DNA of 64,000 nt from Croceibacterium_A sp035626815 (GTDB taxonomy: Bacteria > Pseudomonadota > Alphaproteobacteria > Sphingomonadales > Sphingomonadaceae), in NCBI GenBank assembly GCA_035626815.1, contig DASPMY010000026.1:22710-86709 (forward strand), written 5' to 3'. Below the pieces are notes generated by a model. That model was not told the origin of the DNA. It saw nothing but the letters and a program-made list of their open reading frames with translations, and did not search any database. Of the stretch, positions 8,770 through 20,103 are shown in pieces (within the stretch, counting starts at the first letter, position 1; the number at the start of each line of letters is the position of its first letter). Made by a program: the position numbers and the translations under genes.

Positions 8770-10992
8770 CTAGAACGCGAACGCCACCGTGGCTATCGCG
8801 CTGCGGCCCGGGCCCGGCACGAAATGCCCGCCGCCGACTTGGTCGATGTAGCGATCGCCGAACAGGTTGAACACGTTCAGCCGCACCGTGGTGCCCGACA
8901 TGAACGCGTAGGCCACGGTCGCGTCGGCGACCCAGTAGCCGCCGATCCGGCGGGTGTTGGCGACGTTGGTGAAGCGCTCGCCGACGTAGCGCACGCCGCC
9001 GCCAATCTCGAGGCCCGTCGGCAGCTCGTAGACCGTCCACAGCGAGCCGCTGTGATCGGGCACGTTGCCGAGCCGGTTGCCGAGCTCGAGCGGGTCGTTC
9101 GATTCGCGGATCTCGGTGTCGAGGTAGGTGTAGCTGGCGATGATCGACCAGTTCATGGTCAGCCGGCCGGTGGCGCCGAGCTCGACGCCGTCGACCCGCT
9201 GCTTGCCGGCGAGCACCGTCGCCGGCTCGCCGGGCAGGCCATCGGTGCGCGCGTTGACCTTGGCGGTGCGGAACAGCGCGGCGTTGAGCAGCAGGCGCCC
9301 GCCGAACCCGTCCCACTTGGCGCCGATCTCGTAAGTGCGGCTCTTCTCCGGGTCGAGCGCCGCCAGCGCCTCGCTGACGTTGGTCTGGGTCATGTTCTCG
9401 ATCGACGGGTTCACCGAGGTGCCCGCGCCGGCATAGAGGCTGAGCCGCGGCACCGGCTTGTAGGTCAGCCCGGCGCGCCAGGTGACGTGCTCGTCGACGC
9501 GCTCGAACGGGCCGGTCGCGCCCACCGGGTCGAACAGGCTCTCGTAGCGCTCCCAGCGCAGGCCGCCGGTGAGCAGCAGCTGCTCGCTGAAGTGGATGGT
9601 GTCGAACACATAGCCGGCCAGCGTGTCGGCCGCGGCCGTGACGGGGCCTCCGGGCGTGTCGACGATCGTGCCGGTCCACGGCCGCTCCGGATCGGGATCG
9701 AACAGGTCGGTCGGCGAGCCCGCAGTGATCGTGCGCGGCTGGTTGCGGCTGTCCTCGTCGGCGAACTCGACGCCGGCGATGAGGTCGTGGCGCAAGGCCC
9801 CGGTGGCGAACTCGGCGAATAGGTTGGTCTGGTTGAACCACACGTCGTCGACCGTGTCGCGCGACTGGGTCTGCGGATTGATCAGCGTGCTGGTGGTGTT
9901 GACGAACCGCGGGCTCGAATAGATCGAATCGCGCGTCGCGTAGCCGTAGCGGGTGGTGTTCGAGACGCGGATCATGTCGGTCAGGTCGTGCTCGACCGCG
10001 AACGTCACCATGTGGGTGCGCGTCTTCTCGTAGTCGCGCTCGGTGAGCCCGTAGTAGTTGTCGAAATCGACCGGCGCGGGCTGGTCGGCGAACTCCGCCA
10101 GCACGGTGTTGGTCGCGGGCACGAACGGCAGCCCATAGTCGGGCTGGGCGTCCTGCTGCAGATAGAGATACGACAGGATCGCGCGCGTGCTCGAGCCGAG
10201 CCCGACCGCGACCGAGGGCGCCGCGCCGATCCGCTCGCTCCCGACGAAGTTTCGCCCGGGACTGTCGGCGGTGTGGTACATCGCGTTGAGGCGCAAGGCG
10301 GTGCCGCCGCCGATGCCGAGCGTATCCTCGCCGAGGTTGAGGTCGACGGTCGCGCGGCCGTATTCGGGCAGGCCGACGGCGCCGGTCGCGCGGGCGAAGG
10401 TCATCAGCTGCGGCTGCTTGGAGAACAGGTTGATGTAGCCGCCGGTCGAGCCGCGCCCGGTCTGGGCCGAGGCGGGGCCCTTGACCACTTCGACCTGCTC
10501 GACATTGAACGTGTCGCGCGTGTAGCTGGCGAAATCGCGGATGCCGTCGACGAAGATGTCGTTGCGCGCGCCGAACCCGCGCAGCGTCAGGTTGTCGCCC
10601 GCCGGGCCGCCGCCGCCTTCGCCCGCGGCCATCGAGATGCCCGAGACGTTGCGCAGCACGTCGCGCAGCGTCGAAGCCGACTGCTGCTCGATCACCTCGC
10701 GCGAGACGATGCTGATCGATTGCGGCGCGTCCTGGACGTCGCCGAGGCGGCTGTTGAGGGTGTTGATCCGCTCGCGCTCGCCGGTGACGACGATCGGGGT
10801 CTCTCCCGGCGCCGCGTCGTCGCCGCCCTGGCCGTCGAGCAGCGGGTCGAGCGCGTCGGCTTCGGGGGGCGCCGGCGCCGGTTCGTCCTGCGCCTGGGCG
10901 CCGCCCGCGATCAGCAGGGTCGATCCGGCCAGCGCGATCGCGGCCCGGCGATAGGCCTTGATGCCCGTGGTCGGCTCGAAACGGTCCCTCAT
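8770..10992 (-). CDS. TonB-dependent siderophore receptor (catecholate type, Fiu-like)
   Basis: The 740-residue outer-membrane protein has a signal peptide ending GGAQAQ. A TonB box-like ETPIVVTGERER segment and a plug domain follow, with DAPQSISIVSREVIEQQ, LRDVLRNVSGI, DNLTLRGFGARNDIFVDGIR and VEVVKGPASAQTGRGSTGG. The C-terminus is a 22-strand-type barrel ending in aromatic Phe (ATVAFAF). The plug phrases resemble Fiu/CirA-like catecholate siderophore receptors. It is the first gene of an operon with the PKHD dioxygenase and is divergent from a PepSY membrane protein, a grouping well known for iron acquisition. The exact ligand cannot be read from the sequence. Confidence 0.9.
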   Translation of the reverse strand: MRDRFEPTTGIKAYRRAAIALAGSTLLIAGGAQAQDEPAPAPPEADALDPLLDGQGGDDAAPGETPIVVTGERERINTLNSRLGDVQDAPQSISIVSREVIEQQSASTLRDVLRNVSGISMAAGEGGGGPAGDNLTLRGFGARNDIFVDGIRDFASYTRDTFNVEQVEVVKGPASAQTGRGSTGGYINLFSKQPQLMTFARATGAVGLPEYGRATVDLNLGEDTLGIGGGTALRLNAMYHTADSPGRNFVGSERIGAAPSVAVGLGSSTRAILSYLYLQQDAQPDYGLPFVPATNTVLAEFADQPAPVDFDNYYGLTERDYEKTRTHMVTFAVEHDLTDMIRVSNTTRYGYATRDSIYSSPRFVNTTSTLINPQTQSRDTVDDVWFNQTNLFAEFATGALRHDLIAGVEFADEDSRNQPRTITAGSPTDLFDPDPERPWTGTIVDTPGGPVTAAADTLAGYVFDTIHFSEQLLLTGGLRWERYESLFDPVGATGPFERVDEHVTWRAGLTYKPVPRLSLYAGAGTSVNPSIENMTQTNVSEALAALDPEKSRTYEIGAKWDGFGGRLLLNAALFRTAKVNARTDGLPGEPATVLAGKQRVDGVELGATGRLTMNWSIIASYTYLDTEIRESNDPLELGNRLGNVPDHSGSLWTVYELPTGLEIGGGVRYVGERFTNVANTRRIGGYWVADATVAYAFMSGTTVRLNVFNLFGDRYIDQVGGGHFVPGPGRSAIATVAFAF

Positions 10993-11012
10993 TCAGGTTC
11001 CCCTGCTCTTAC

Positions 11013-11051
11013 GAATCATTCTCATTAGCAGCGCGGCTGATAATCATTCGC
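11013..11051. promoter_or_regulatory. Fur-box-like operators between divergent iron genes
   Basis: The 126-base gap between the receptor and PepSY genes holds AT-rich GAATCATTCTCATT (11013-11026) and TGATAATCATTCGCAA (11038-11053). Both resemble halves of the Fur consensus (GATAATGATAATCATTATC) in an otherwise GC-rich area. They could repress transcription in both directions when iron is plentiful. Confidence 0.65.
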
Positions 11052-11118
11052 AACAAGGTTGCAATAGCCAAGTTCGCCGGTATGCAGGCCTCAGACACCG
11101 CCTTGAACAGGGGACCGC

Positions 11119-12249
11119 ATGCCGAAGTCGACCAAGAAGCAGCTGCGCGCGCTATGGCTCCAGGTCCACAAGTGGATCGGCCTGCTGCTGGCGGTGCTGA
11201 TCATCCCGATCAGCGTGACCGGCTCGGCGCTGGTGTGGCACGACTGGCTCGATGCCCAGCTCGAGCCGCAGCGGCACCAGGTGCTCGGGCCGGCGAGCTT
11301 GCCGGCGTCGGCCTACGCCGCTGCCGCGTCCGCCGCGTTGGGGGAGAACGAACGCCTCGTCACGCTGCGCTTCAGCGACGAAGGCAAGCCGGTCGTCGCC
11401 GTGGCGCAGAAGCCGTCGCCAGGCCCGCGGCCGGAGCGCGTCAACTACTGGCTCGACCCGCGCGATGCCTCGCTGATCGACCAGGCGCCGGCCAACGCCG
11501 GCGTGGTGCGCGTGCTGCACGTGCTGCACGGCTCGATGATGATCCCGGGCGGGTGGGGACGGCCGATCGTCGGCTGGGTCGGCGTGTTCATGGTCATTTC
11601 GTGCCTGACCGGGATCTGGCTGTGGTGGCCGCTCGGCGGCGGCTTGCGCTCGGGGTTCAGGTGGAAACGCCGCAACACCACCAACGCCAACCTGCACTAC
11701 ATGGCCGGGTTCTGGATCCTGATCCCGCTGGCGATGCTGTCGTTCACCGGCGCGTGGATCAGCTTCCCGAGCGTGTTCGCGGTCTTCGAATCGAGCGCGC
11801 CGGGCGGGCCCGGAGGTCCGGGCGGCCCCGGCGGCCGCGGCGGACCGGCGCAGCCGCTCGAGGCGCCGCGCACTTCGGTCGACGCCGCGCTCGCCGCCGC
11901 GACGCCGCACGCGACGGGCCCGCTGCTCAGCATCGGCTGGCCGACCGAGCGCAGCGCGGACTGGACCGTGCAGTTCGAGCGCGACGGCGCACCGGCCGAA
12001 GTCAAGGTCGCCGACGTGGGCGCCGCCGCGACGCCGCCCGAGCCGCCGCGACCCGAGACGCTCGCCCGCACGATGCGCCGCTGGCACGACGGGACCGACA
12101 TGGGGCTGGTGTGGCAGGTCGTGATCTTCCTCGGCGGGATCATCCCGGCGCTGCTGTCGGTGACCGGAATCGTCATCTGGTGGCGGGCCCGCAAGGCGCG
12201 CCGGCGTGCGCAGGCCGGCTTCGCTGCCACGGCACCGGCGGCCGCCTAG
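11119..12249 (+). CDS. PepSY-associated inner-membrane protein (iron-regulated type)
   Basis: The 376-residue protein begins with a basic stretch and LQVHKWIGLLLAVLIIPISV, the usual first helix of PepSY-TM (PiuB-like) proteins. A periplasmic PepSY-like region follows. Further helices lie near residues 150-172 (VGVFMVISCLTGIWLWWPLG), 190-215 (HYMAGFWILIPLAMLSFTG) and 330-355 (LVWQVVIFLGGIIPALLSV), ending in a basic tail. Family members are found with siderophore receptors and may reduce or process ferric siderophores. A Gly/Pro run (GPGGPGGPGGPGGRGG, near residue 230) forms a flexible linker. Transcription probably starts from the Fur-controlled region shared with the receptor. Confidence 0.87.
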   Translation: MPKSTKKQLRALWLQVHKWIGLLLAVLIIPISVTGSALVWHDWLDAQLEPQRHQVLGPASLPASAYAAAASAALGENERLVTLRFSDEGKPVVAVAQKPSPGPRPERVNYWLDPRDASLIDQAPANAGVVRVLHVLHGSMMIPGGWGRPIVGWVGVFMVISCLTGIWLWWPLGGGLRSGFRWKRRNTTNANLHYMAGFWILIPLAMLSFTGAWISFPSVFAVFESSAPGGPGGPGGPGGRGGPAQPLEAPRTSVDAALAAATPHATGPLLSIGWPTERSADWTVQFERDGAPAEVKVADVGAAATPPEPPRPETLARTMRRWHDGTDMGLVWQVVIFLGGIIPALLSVTGIVIWWRARKARRRAQAGFAATAPAAA

Positions 12250-12324
12250 CTCCGGCATTCCTCCGCGCGGAGCTCGGTGGGCCGAGCGTTTCGCGAAGCC
12301 GGAGCGGCCTCGCGAAAAATTTCT

Positions 12325-12339
12325 GTTCCCCCCTTGTTC
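12325..12339 (+). promoter_or_regulatory. LexA (SOS) box upstream of recA
   Basis: GTTC at 12325-12328 and GTTC at 12336-12339 are separated by exactly 7 bases, which is the alphaproteobacterial LexA consensus GTTC-N7-GTTC. The second half-site also forms an inverted GTTC-N5-GAAC (12336-12348). The box lies 77 bases before the recA start codon. Confidence 0.85.
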
Positions 12340-12416
12340 ACGTAGAACAAATCGGATACGACCCGCGCCGGTTGAGGAATCTCCTGCAACCCTAGGCAAC
12401 TGACGGAGGCCATGTC

Positions 12417-13481
<1,065 letters not shown>

Positions 13482-13523
13482 TCTTCAAGAGGCGCCGATA
13501 GCAGGCGGCGCCTTCGGAACCGG

Positions 13524-13559
13524 AGCCGGCGCGGCCGCCCCACGGGGCCCGCGCCGGCT
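13524..13559 (+). terminator. Terminator hairpin after recA
   Basis: AGCCGGCGC (13524-13532) pairs with GCGCCGGCT (13551-13559), followed by TCTTCCGTTT. It lies 43 bases after the recA stop. Confidence 0.7.
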
Positions 13560-13709
13560 TCTTCCGTTTGGCGGCCGACGAGGCCGGTTGGCGACACTCG
13601 GCGGAAAATCGCCGCATCCCCCTTTTCCGCCAATTGCGCGCGCCCGGCGCGGCCGATAGACAGACTCGCCGCGCCCGTTATTCGGGGGCGGATCTATGGG
13701 GGGAAATAC

Positions 13710-14231
13710 ATGAAGACGATAACTTGCCTGGCCCTCGCGGGCCTGGGCCTGGCGCTGTCCGGCTGCGCCACCGTGATCAACGGCACCGAGCAGAACTTCG
13801 CGTTCGATTCCGATCCGCAGGGCGCCCAGGTGACCCTGTCGAACGGTGCCGGGTGCGAGACGCCGTGCAGCCTCGAGCTGCGCCGCAAGTACGACCTGCG
13901 GGCCGACTTCAAGAAGGACGGCTACGAGCCGACGTACGTGCTGGTGCAAAGCCGCACCGGCGGCGCGATGGCCGGCAACATCCTGCTCGGCGGGGTCATC
14001 GGCGGGGTGGTCGACGCCAGCAACGGCGCCACCAACTACCTCGCGCCGGAGCCGCTGGCGGTGCGCCTGGCCAAGCTCGGCTCGGGCGAGCAGGCGATGC
14101 TGCTCGGCAAGGACGGCGCGCCGGTCAAGGCGGTCAACGCGCACAACGACGAAGTGCGCGAGGACGTCGCCGAGACCATCGGCGCGCAGGCCGCCGGCCT
14201 GACCACCACCTCGGCGGGCGGCTCGCAGTAA
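13710..14231 (+). CDS. Outer-membrane lipoprotein with PEGA-like domain
   Basis: The 173-residue protein has a classic lipoprotein signal (MKTITCLALAGLGLALSGC, Cys19). The mature start ATVINGTEQNFAFDSDPQGA followed by VTLSNGAGCETPCSLELRR resembles PEGA-type surface lipoproteins, in which a beta-sandwich binds at the cell surface. A glycine-rich hydrophobic segment (GGAMAGNILLGGVIGGVVDA) lies near residue 90. The molecular function is unknown. It stands alone between two terminator-like hairpins, with a possible weak promoter TTGCGC-N17-TAGACA at 13634-13662. Confidence 0.75.
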   Translation: MKTITCLALAGLGLALSGCATVINGTEQNFAFDSDPQGAQVTLSNGAGCETPCSLELRRKYDLRADFKKDGYEPTYVLVQSRTGGAMAGNILLGGVIGGVVDASNGATNYLAPEPLAVRLAKLGSGEQAMLLGKDGAPVKAVNAHNDEVREDVAETIGAQAAGLTTTSAGGSQ

Positions 14232-14267
14232 GCCGTCGACGCGCCGCGGCGGTAGCCGTTATGACTC

Positions 14268-14299
14268 GTCCCCGGCCGGCCCGCGCGCCGGCCGGGGAC
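14268..14299 (+). terminator. Strong hairpin terminator after PEGA-like lipoprotein gene
   Basis: A perfect 13-base-pair stem, GTCCCCGGCCGGC (14268-14280) with GCCGGCCGGGGAC (14287-14299), has a 6-base loop and is followed by TTATAG. It lies between the lipoprotein stop and the methyltransferase start. Confidence 0.75.
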
Positions 14300-14320
14300 T
14301 TATAGCAGCGGGGCCGGGCG

Positions 14321-15151
14321 ATGACCGACGCGGGCGAGTGGCAGGGCCGGACCGGGGACAGCTGGGCCGCCGAGTGGCGGCGCACGGACCGCAGCTTCGG
14401 CCCGCTGACCGAGCATCTGCTCAAGCGCAGCCGCGAGTTCGCGTTCGGCGCGGTGCTCGACGTCGGCTGCGGCGCGGGCGAGCTGTCGCTGGCGATCGCC
14501 CGCGGCCGCCCGCGCTGCCGCGTCGTCGGGGTCGACATCTCGCCGCAGCTGGTCGCCGCGGCGCGCGAGCGCGGCGCCAACCACGCCAATGTCGCGTTCG
14601 AGGTGGCCGACGCGGCGGTGTGGCGGCCGGCCGACGATTTCGCGCCGGACCTCCTCGTCTCGCGCCACGGGGTGATGTTCTTCGACCGGCCGGTGGCCGC
14701 CTTCGCCCACCTCGCCGGGCTCGCCGCGCCCGGCGCCGGCCTGCTGTTCTCGTGTTTCCGCGCGCCGGCCGAGAACCCGTTCTTCACCGAGGTCGGCCGC
14801 CTGCTGCCGCAGGCCGAGCCCGCCGCGGACCCCCACGCGCCGGGCCCGTTCGCGTTCGCCGACGCCGCCCGCGTCGCGGCGATCCTCGCCGACGCGGGCT
14901 GGACCGGGGTCGCCTGCGAGCCGTTCGACCTGGCGATGGTCGCCGGCGCCGGCGAGGACCCGGTCGCGGACGCGGTCGCCTACTTCTCGCGCATCGGGCC
15001 CGCCGCGCGCGCCGCCGCCGCGATGTCCGCCGACGAGCGCGCGCGGTTCCACGATCGCCTCGGCGCGCTCGCCGAGCGCAATTTGCGCGATGGCATCGTC
15101 GCGCTGCGTGCCGCCGCGTGGGTCGTCACCGCGCGGTCGGGCCGCGGCTGA
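14321..15151 (+). CDS. Class I SAM-dependent methyltransferase
   Basis: The 276-residue protein has the class I methyltransferase fold. Motif I is VLDVGCGAGELSLAIARG (about residues 45-62), motif II VVGVDISPQLVAAARERG, and a post-II region PDLLVSRHGVMFFDRPVAA. The N-terminal part with WQGRTGDSWAAEWRRTDRSF and the predicted helical C-terminus suggest a small-molecule substrate, but the substrate is not readable. It sits between the recA block and alaS in the same direction. It is followed by 133 bases without a gene that hold two direct copies of GTCGCGCTGCGC (15231 and 15252), of unclear significance. Confidence 0.88.
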   Translation: MTDAGEWQGRTGDSWAAEWRRTDRSFGPLTEHLLKRSREFAFGAVLDVGCGAGELSLAIARGRPRCRVVGVDISPQLVAAARERGANHANVAFEVADAAVWRPADDFAPDLLVSRHGVMFFDRPVAAFAHLAGLAAPGAGLLFSCFRAPAENPFFTEVGRLLPQAEPAADPHAPGPFAFADAARVAAILADAGWTGVACEPFDLAMVAGAGEDPVADAVAYFSRIGPAARAAAAMSADERARFHDRLGALAERNLRDGIVALRAAAWVVTARSGRG

Positions 15152-15284
15152 GCCGATGGCGCCGCGCTCCGCGGCGACGGCGAGCTCGCCACGGTCGCCT
15201 GCTATCGCCACTGAGCGCGCCTTTCGGCTCGTCGCGCTGCGCAATCCGCTTGTCGCGCTGCGCCGCAGCACCTAATTCGCGGCG

Positions 15285-17993
<2,709 letters not shown>

Positions 17994-17997
17994 CCCC

Positions 17998-18095
17998 GCC
18001 GACGCTCACCCTCCCCCGCCGCTGCGCGGCGCGGGCCCCTCCCTCTCCCACCGGGAGAGGCAAGAGCGCCGCAGGCGCGAAGTGTGAGGGGATCG
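17998..18095. repeat. REP-like multi-hairpin repeat after alaS
   Basis: The stretch just after the alaS stop is built of nested inverted repeats: CGCCGCTGCGCGGCG, CTCTCCCACCGGGAGAG and GCGCCGCAGGCGC. It is framed by CTCACCCTCCCC and GTGTGAGGGGATC. This is the style of dispersed palindromic repeats in sphingomonad genomes and may also end transcription from both sides. Confidence 0.7.
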
Positions 18096-18097
18096 GC

Positions 18098-18271
18098 CTA
18101 GCCGCGCCGGCCGCTGGTGCCGCGTGTCTCGGGCTCGCTGCCGCGCGGGGTGTCGCTCTTGCCCTTGAAGTCGTCCTCGCCGCGCTGGCGGCCCTTGATC
18201 GAGCCGAACTCCTCGCCGGTCTGCTGGCCGGGCCTGGTCGGGGTGGCGTTGGTCTGGTTGTCGTTGCGCAT
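18098..18271 (-). CDS. Small hydrophilic protein, probable general-stress gene
   Basis: This 57-residue protein (start MRNDNQTNATPTRPGQQTG, end TRGTSGRRG) is very polar, rich in Gly, Arg, Asp and Gln, with no Cys or hydrophobic segment, so it is probably disordered and cytosolic. The reading frame is supported by a good ribosome binding site (AAGGAG, 6 bases before the ATG) and by an EcfG-like promoter immediately upstream. A second gene with the same architecture lies at 32193-32351. Small proteins of this kind are often induced by general stress in sphingomonads; no biochemical function is known to me. Confidence 0.7.
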   Translation of the reverse strand: MRNDNQTNATPTRPGQQTGEEFGSIKGRQRGEDDFKGKSDTPRGSEPETRGTSGRRG

Positions 18272-18292
18272 CGCGAGCTCCTTCGTCCGGTC

Positions 18293-18317
18293 AACGGGCG
18301 AGGCGGCGGATCGGTCC
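18293..18317 (-). promoter_or_regulatory. EcfG-like general-stress promoter
   Basis: Read on the minus strand: GGACC (complement of 18313-18317), 16 bases, CGTT (complement of 18293-18296). The EcfG consensus is GGAAC-N16/17-CGTT, so there is one mismatch. The -10 element ends 21 bases before the start codon of the small protein gene. Confidence 0.6.
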
Positions 18318-20080
18318 TAGCTTTCGCGCACGGTGGTGCGCAGCTTCGGCTTGTAGTCGAGCTCGGCGCCATCGCGGATCCGCTCGCGGAACTCGTCGCG
18401 CTTCTCGTGGATCGAGGCGATCACCGGGCCCATCGGCACGCCGAGGTCGACCAGCACCGCCTCCGACAGCTGCAGCGAGCTTTCGAGCGTTTCGGGCACC
18501 GCGGTGCTGGCGCCGGCCTTGTACAGCTCGGCGGCATGCGCGGTGTCGCGCGCGCGGGCGATGATCGGCAGCTCGGGATAGGCGGCGCGCAGCTTGCGGG
18601 TGAGCCGCTGGGCGAGCACCGGCTCGTCCATCGTCAGGATCACCGCCGGCGCGCGCGCGGCGCCCATCCGGTCGAGCACGTCGAGCCGCCCGGCGTTGGC
18701 GAACACCGCGTTGTAGCCCTCGCGCTTGCACCGCGCGACCATGTCGGAATCGGAATCGATCGACACGTACGGCTGGCCGTGGCGGGTCAGCATCTGGGCC
18801 ACCAGCCGCCCGACGCGCCCGCAGCCGACGACGATCGCCGGCGGCTCGCCGCTCGCCGTGGCGATCACTTGCAGGTCGGGCGGCGGCTCCACCTGGCGGG
18901 CCAGCAGCGTGCCGAGCCTGGCCAGCAGCGGGGTGATGGTCAGCCCGATGGCGGTGACGATCTGCCAGAACTGCGCGGTGCCCGGCTGGATCAGCAACGC
19001 GCTCGTCGCCGCGGCAAGCACGATCAGCGTGGTTTCCGACGGGCTCGCCATCAGGATGCCGGTCTCGATCGCGATCCCGCGCCGCGCGCCCATCATCCGC
19101 AGCAGCAGCCCGGTGACGAGCGCCTTCAGCGTCAGAACGCACACCACCGCCAGCGCGATCGGTCCGAGGTTGTCCCAGATCGTCAGCAGGTCGATGCCCA
19201 TGCCGACGGTGATCAGGAACACCCCGAGCGCGAGGCCCTTGAACGGCTCCATGATGCCCTCGACCTCGGAGTGGTACTCGGTCTCGGCGATCAGCAGCCC
19301 GGCGACGAGCGCGCCGACGATCGGCGACAGGCCGACCAGCGCCGTCGCCAGGCTGGCGCCGATGACCACCAGCAGCGAGGCGGCGAGGAACAGCTCGGGG
19401 CTCTTGGTCCGCGCCGCCTGGGCGAACAGCAGCGGCAGCGCGAAGCGGCCGATGGCCATCATCGCCACGACCACCAGCAGCCCCATCCACAGCGTGTCGA
19501 ACAGGCCTTCGAGGCCCTCGCTGCCGGCATAAGGGGCGAGCGCGCCGAGCATGAAGATGATCGGCACGATGGCGATGTCCTCGAACAGCAGCATCGCCAG
19601 CGCGGCGCGCCCGACCGCGGTCTGCGTTCCCGCGATCGGCAGCACCAGCGCGGTCGACGACAGCGCCAGCGCCAGCCCGAGCCCGAGCGCGCCGGTCCAG
19701 TACTGGCCCATCATCGACAGGAACGCGGCGAGCAAGGTGGCGATCACCGCCAGCTCGAGCGCGCCGAGCCCGAACACCAGCCGGCGCATCGACCACAGCC
19801 GGTTGAACGACAGCTCGAGGCCGATGGTGAACAGCAGCAGGGTGATGCCGAGCTCGGCGAACGGGTCGAGCCCCGCGGGGTCGGTGATGGTCACGTACGT
19901 CAGCCACTCGTGCTCGTAGACCATCCGCCCGAGGCCGAACGGCCCGACCAGCAGCCCGACGAGGATGAAGCCGATCACCGGGGTGATGCGAAAGCGCGCG
20001 AACACCGGGATGACGAGGCCGGCCGCGCCGAGTATCACCAGCGCGTCGGACATCGTCGGGGAGAGGGACGCGGCGTGCAT
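18317..20080 (-). CDS. CPA2-family cation:proton antiporter with RCK domain (Kef type)
   Basis: The 587-residue membrane protein has about 12 hydrophobic helices in residues 10-400. These include PVIGFILVGLLVGPFGLGR, ELGITLLLFTIGLELSF and ALSSTALVLPIAGT, the hallmarks of monovalent cation:proton antiporter-2 proteins. A cytoplasmic RCK/TrkA-N domain follows with the nucleotide-binding GCGRVGRLVAQML near residue 435. The late phrase STAVPETLESSLQLSEAVL is typical of the KefB/KefC group. It probably exports K+ in response to stress. The ATG at 20080 was kept; an internal ATG at 20053 is an alternative. It is divergent from the FAD oxidoreductase gene only 23 bases away. Confidence 0.9.
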   Translation of the reverse strand: MHAASLSPTMSDALVILGAAGLVIPVFARFRITPVIGFILVGLLVGPFGLGRMVYEHEWLTYVTITDPAGLDPFAELGITLLLFTIGLELSFNRLWSMRRLVFGLGALELAVIATLLAAFLSMMGQYWTGALGLGLALALSSTALVLPIAGTQTAVGRAALAMLLFEDIAIVPIIFMLGALAPYAGSEGLEGLFDTLWMGLLVVVAMMAIGRFALPLLFAQAARTKSPELFLAASLLVVIGASLATALVGLSPIVGALVAGLLIAETEYHSEVEGIMEPFKGLALGVFLITVGMGIDLLTIWDNLGPIALAVVCVLTLKALVTGLLLRMMGARRGIAIETGILMASPSETTLIVLAAATSALLIQPGTAQFWQIVTAIGLTITPLLARLGTLLARQVEPPPDLQVIATASGEPPAIVVGCGRVGRLVAQMLTRHGQPYVSIDSDSDMVARCKREGYNAVFANAGRLDVLDRMGAARAPAVILTMDEPVLAQRLTRKLRAAYPELPIIARARDTAHAAELYKAGASTAVPETLESSLQLSEAVLVDLGVPMGPVIASIHEKRDEFRERIRDGAELDYKPKLRTTVRES

Positions 20081-20103
20081 CGGGCAGCTATGTCAGACAG
20101 GCG

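Noticed and set aside
10979..11002. EcfG promoter before the siderophore receptor gene
   Set aside because: AACG and GTTCC are present on the correct strand, but the spacing is 13 rather than 16-17 and part lies within the coding start.
12336..12348. Bacillus-type SOS box (GAAC-N4-GTTC) at recA
   Set aside because: The inverted GTTC-N5-GAAC has the wrong orientation and spacing; the direct repeat GTTC-N7-GTTC fits the alphaproteobacterial LexA site.
15152..15284. Small gene or leader between the methyltransferase gene and alaS
   Set aside because: No open frame with a ribosome binding site was found; the stretch only contains two copies of a 12-base direct repeat.
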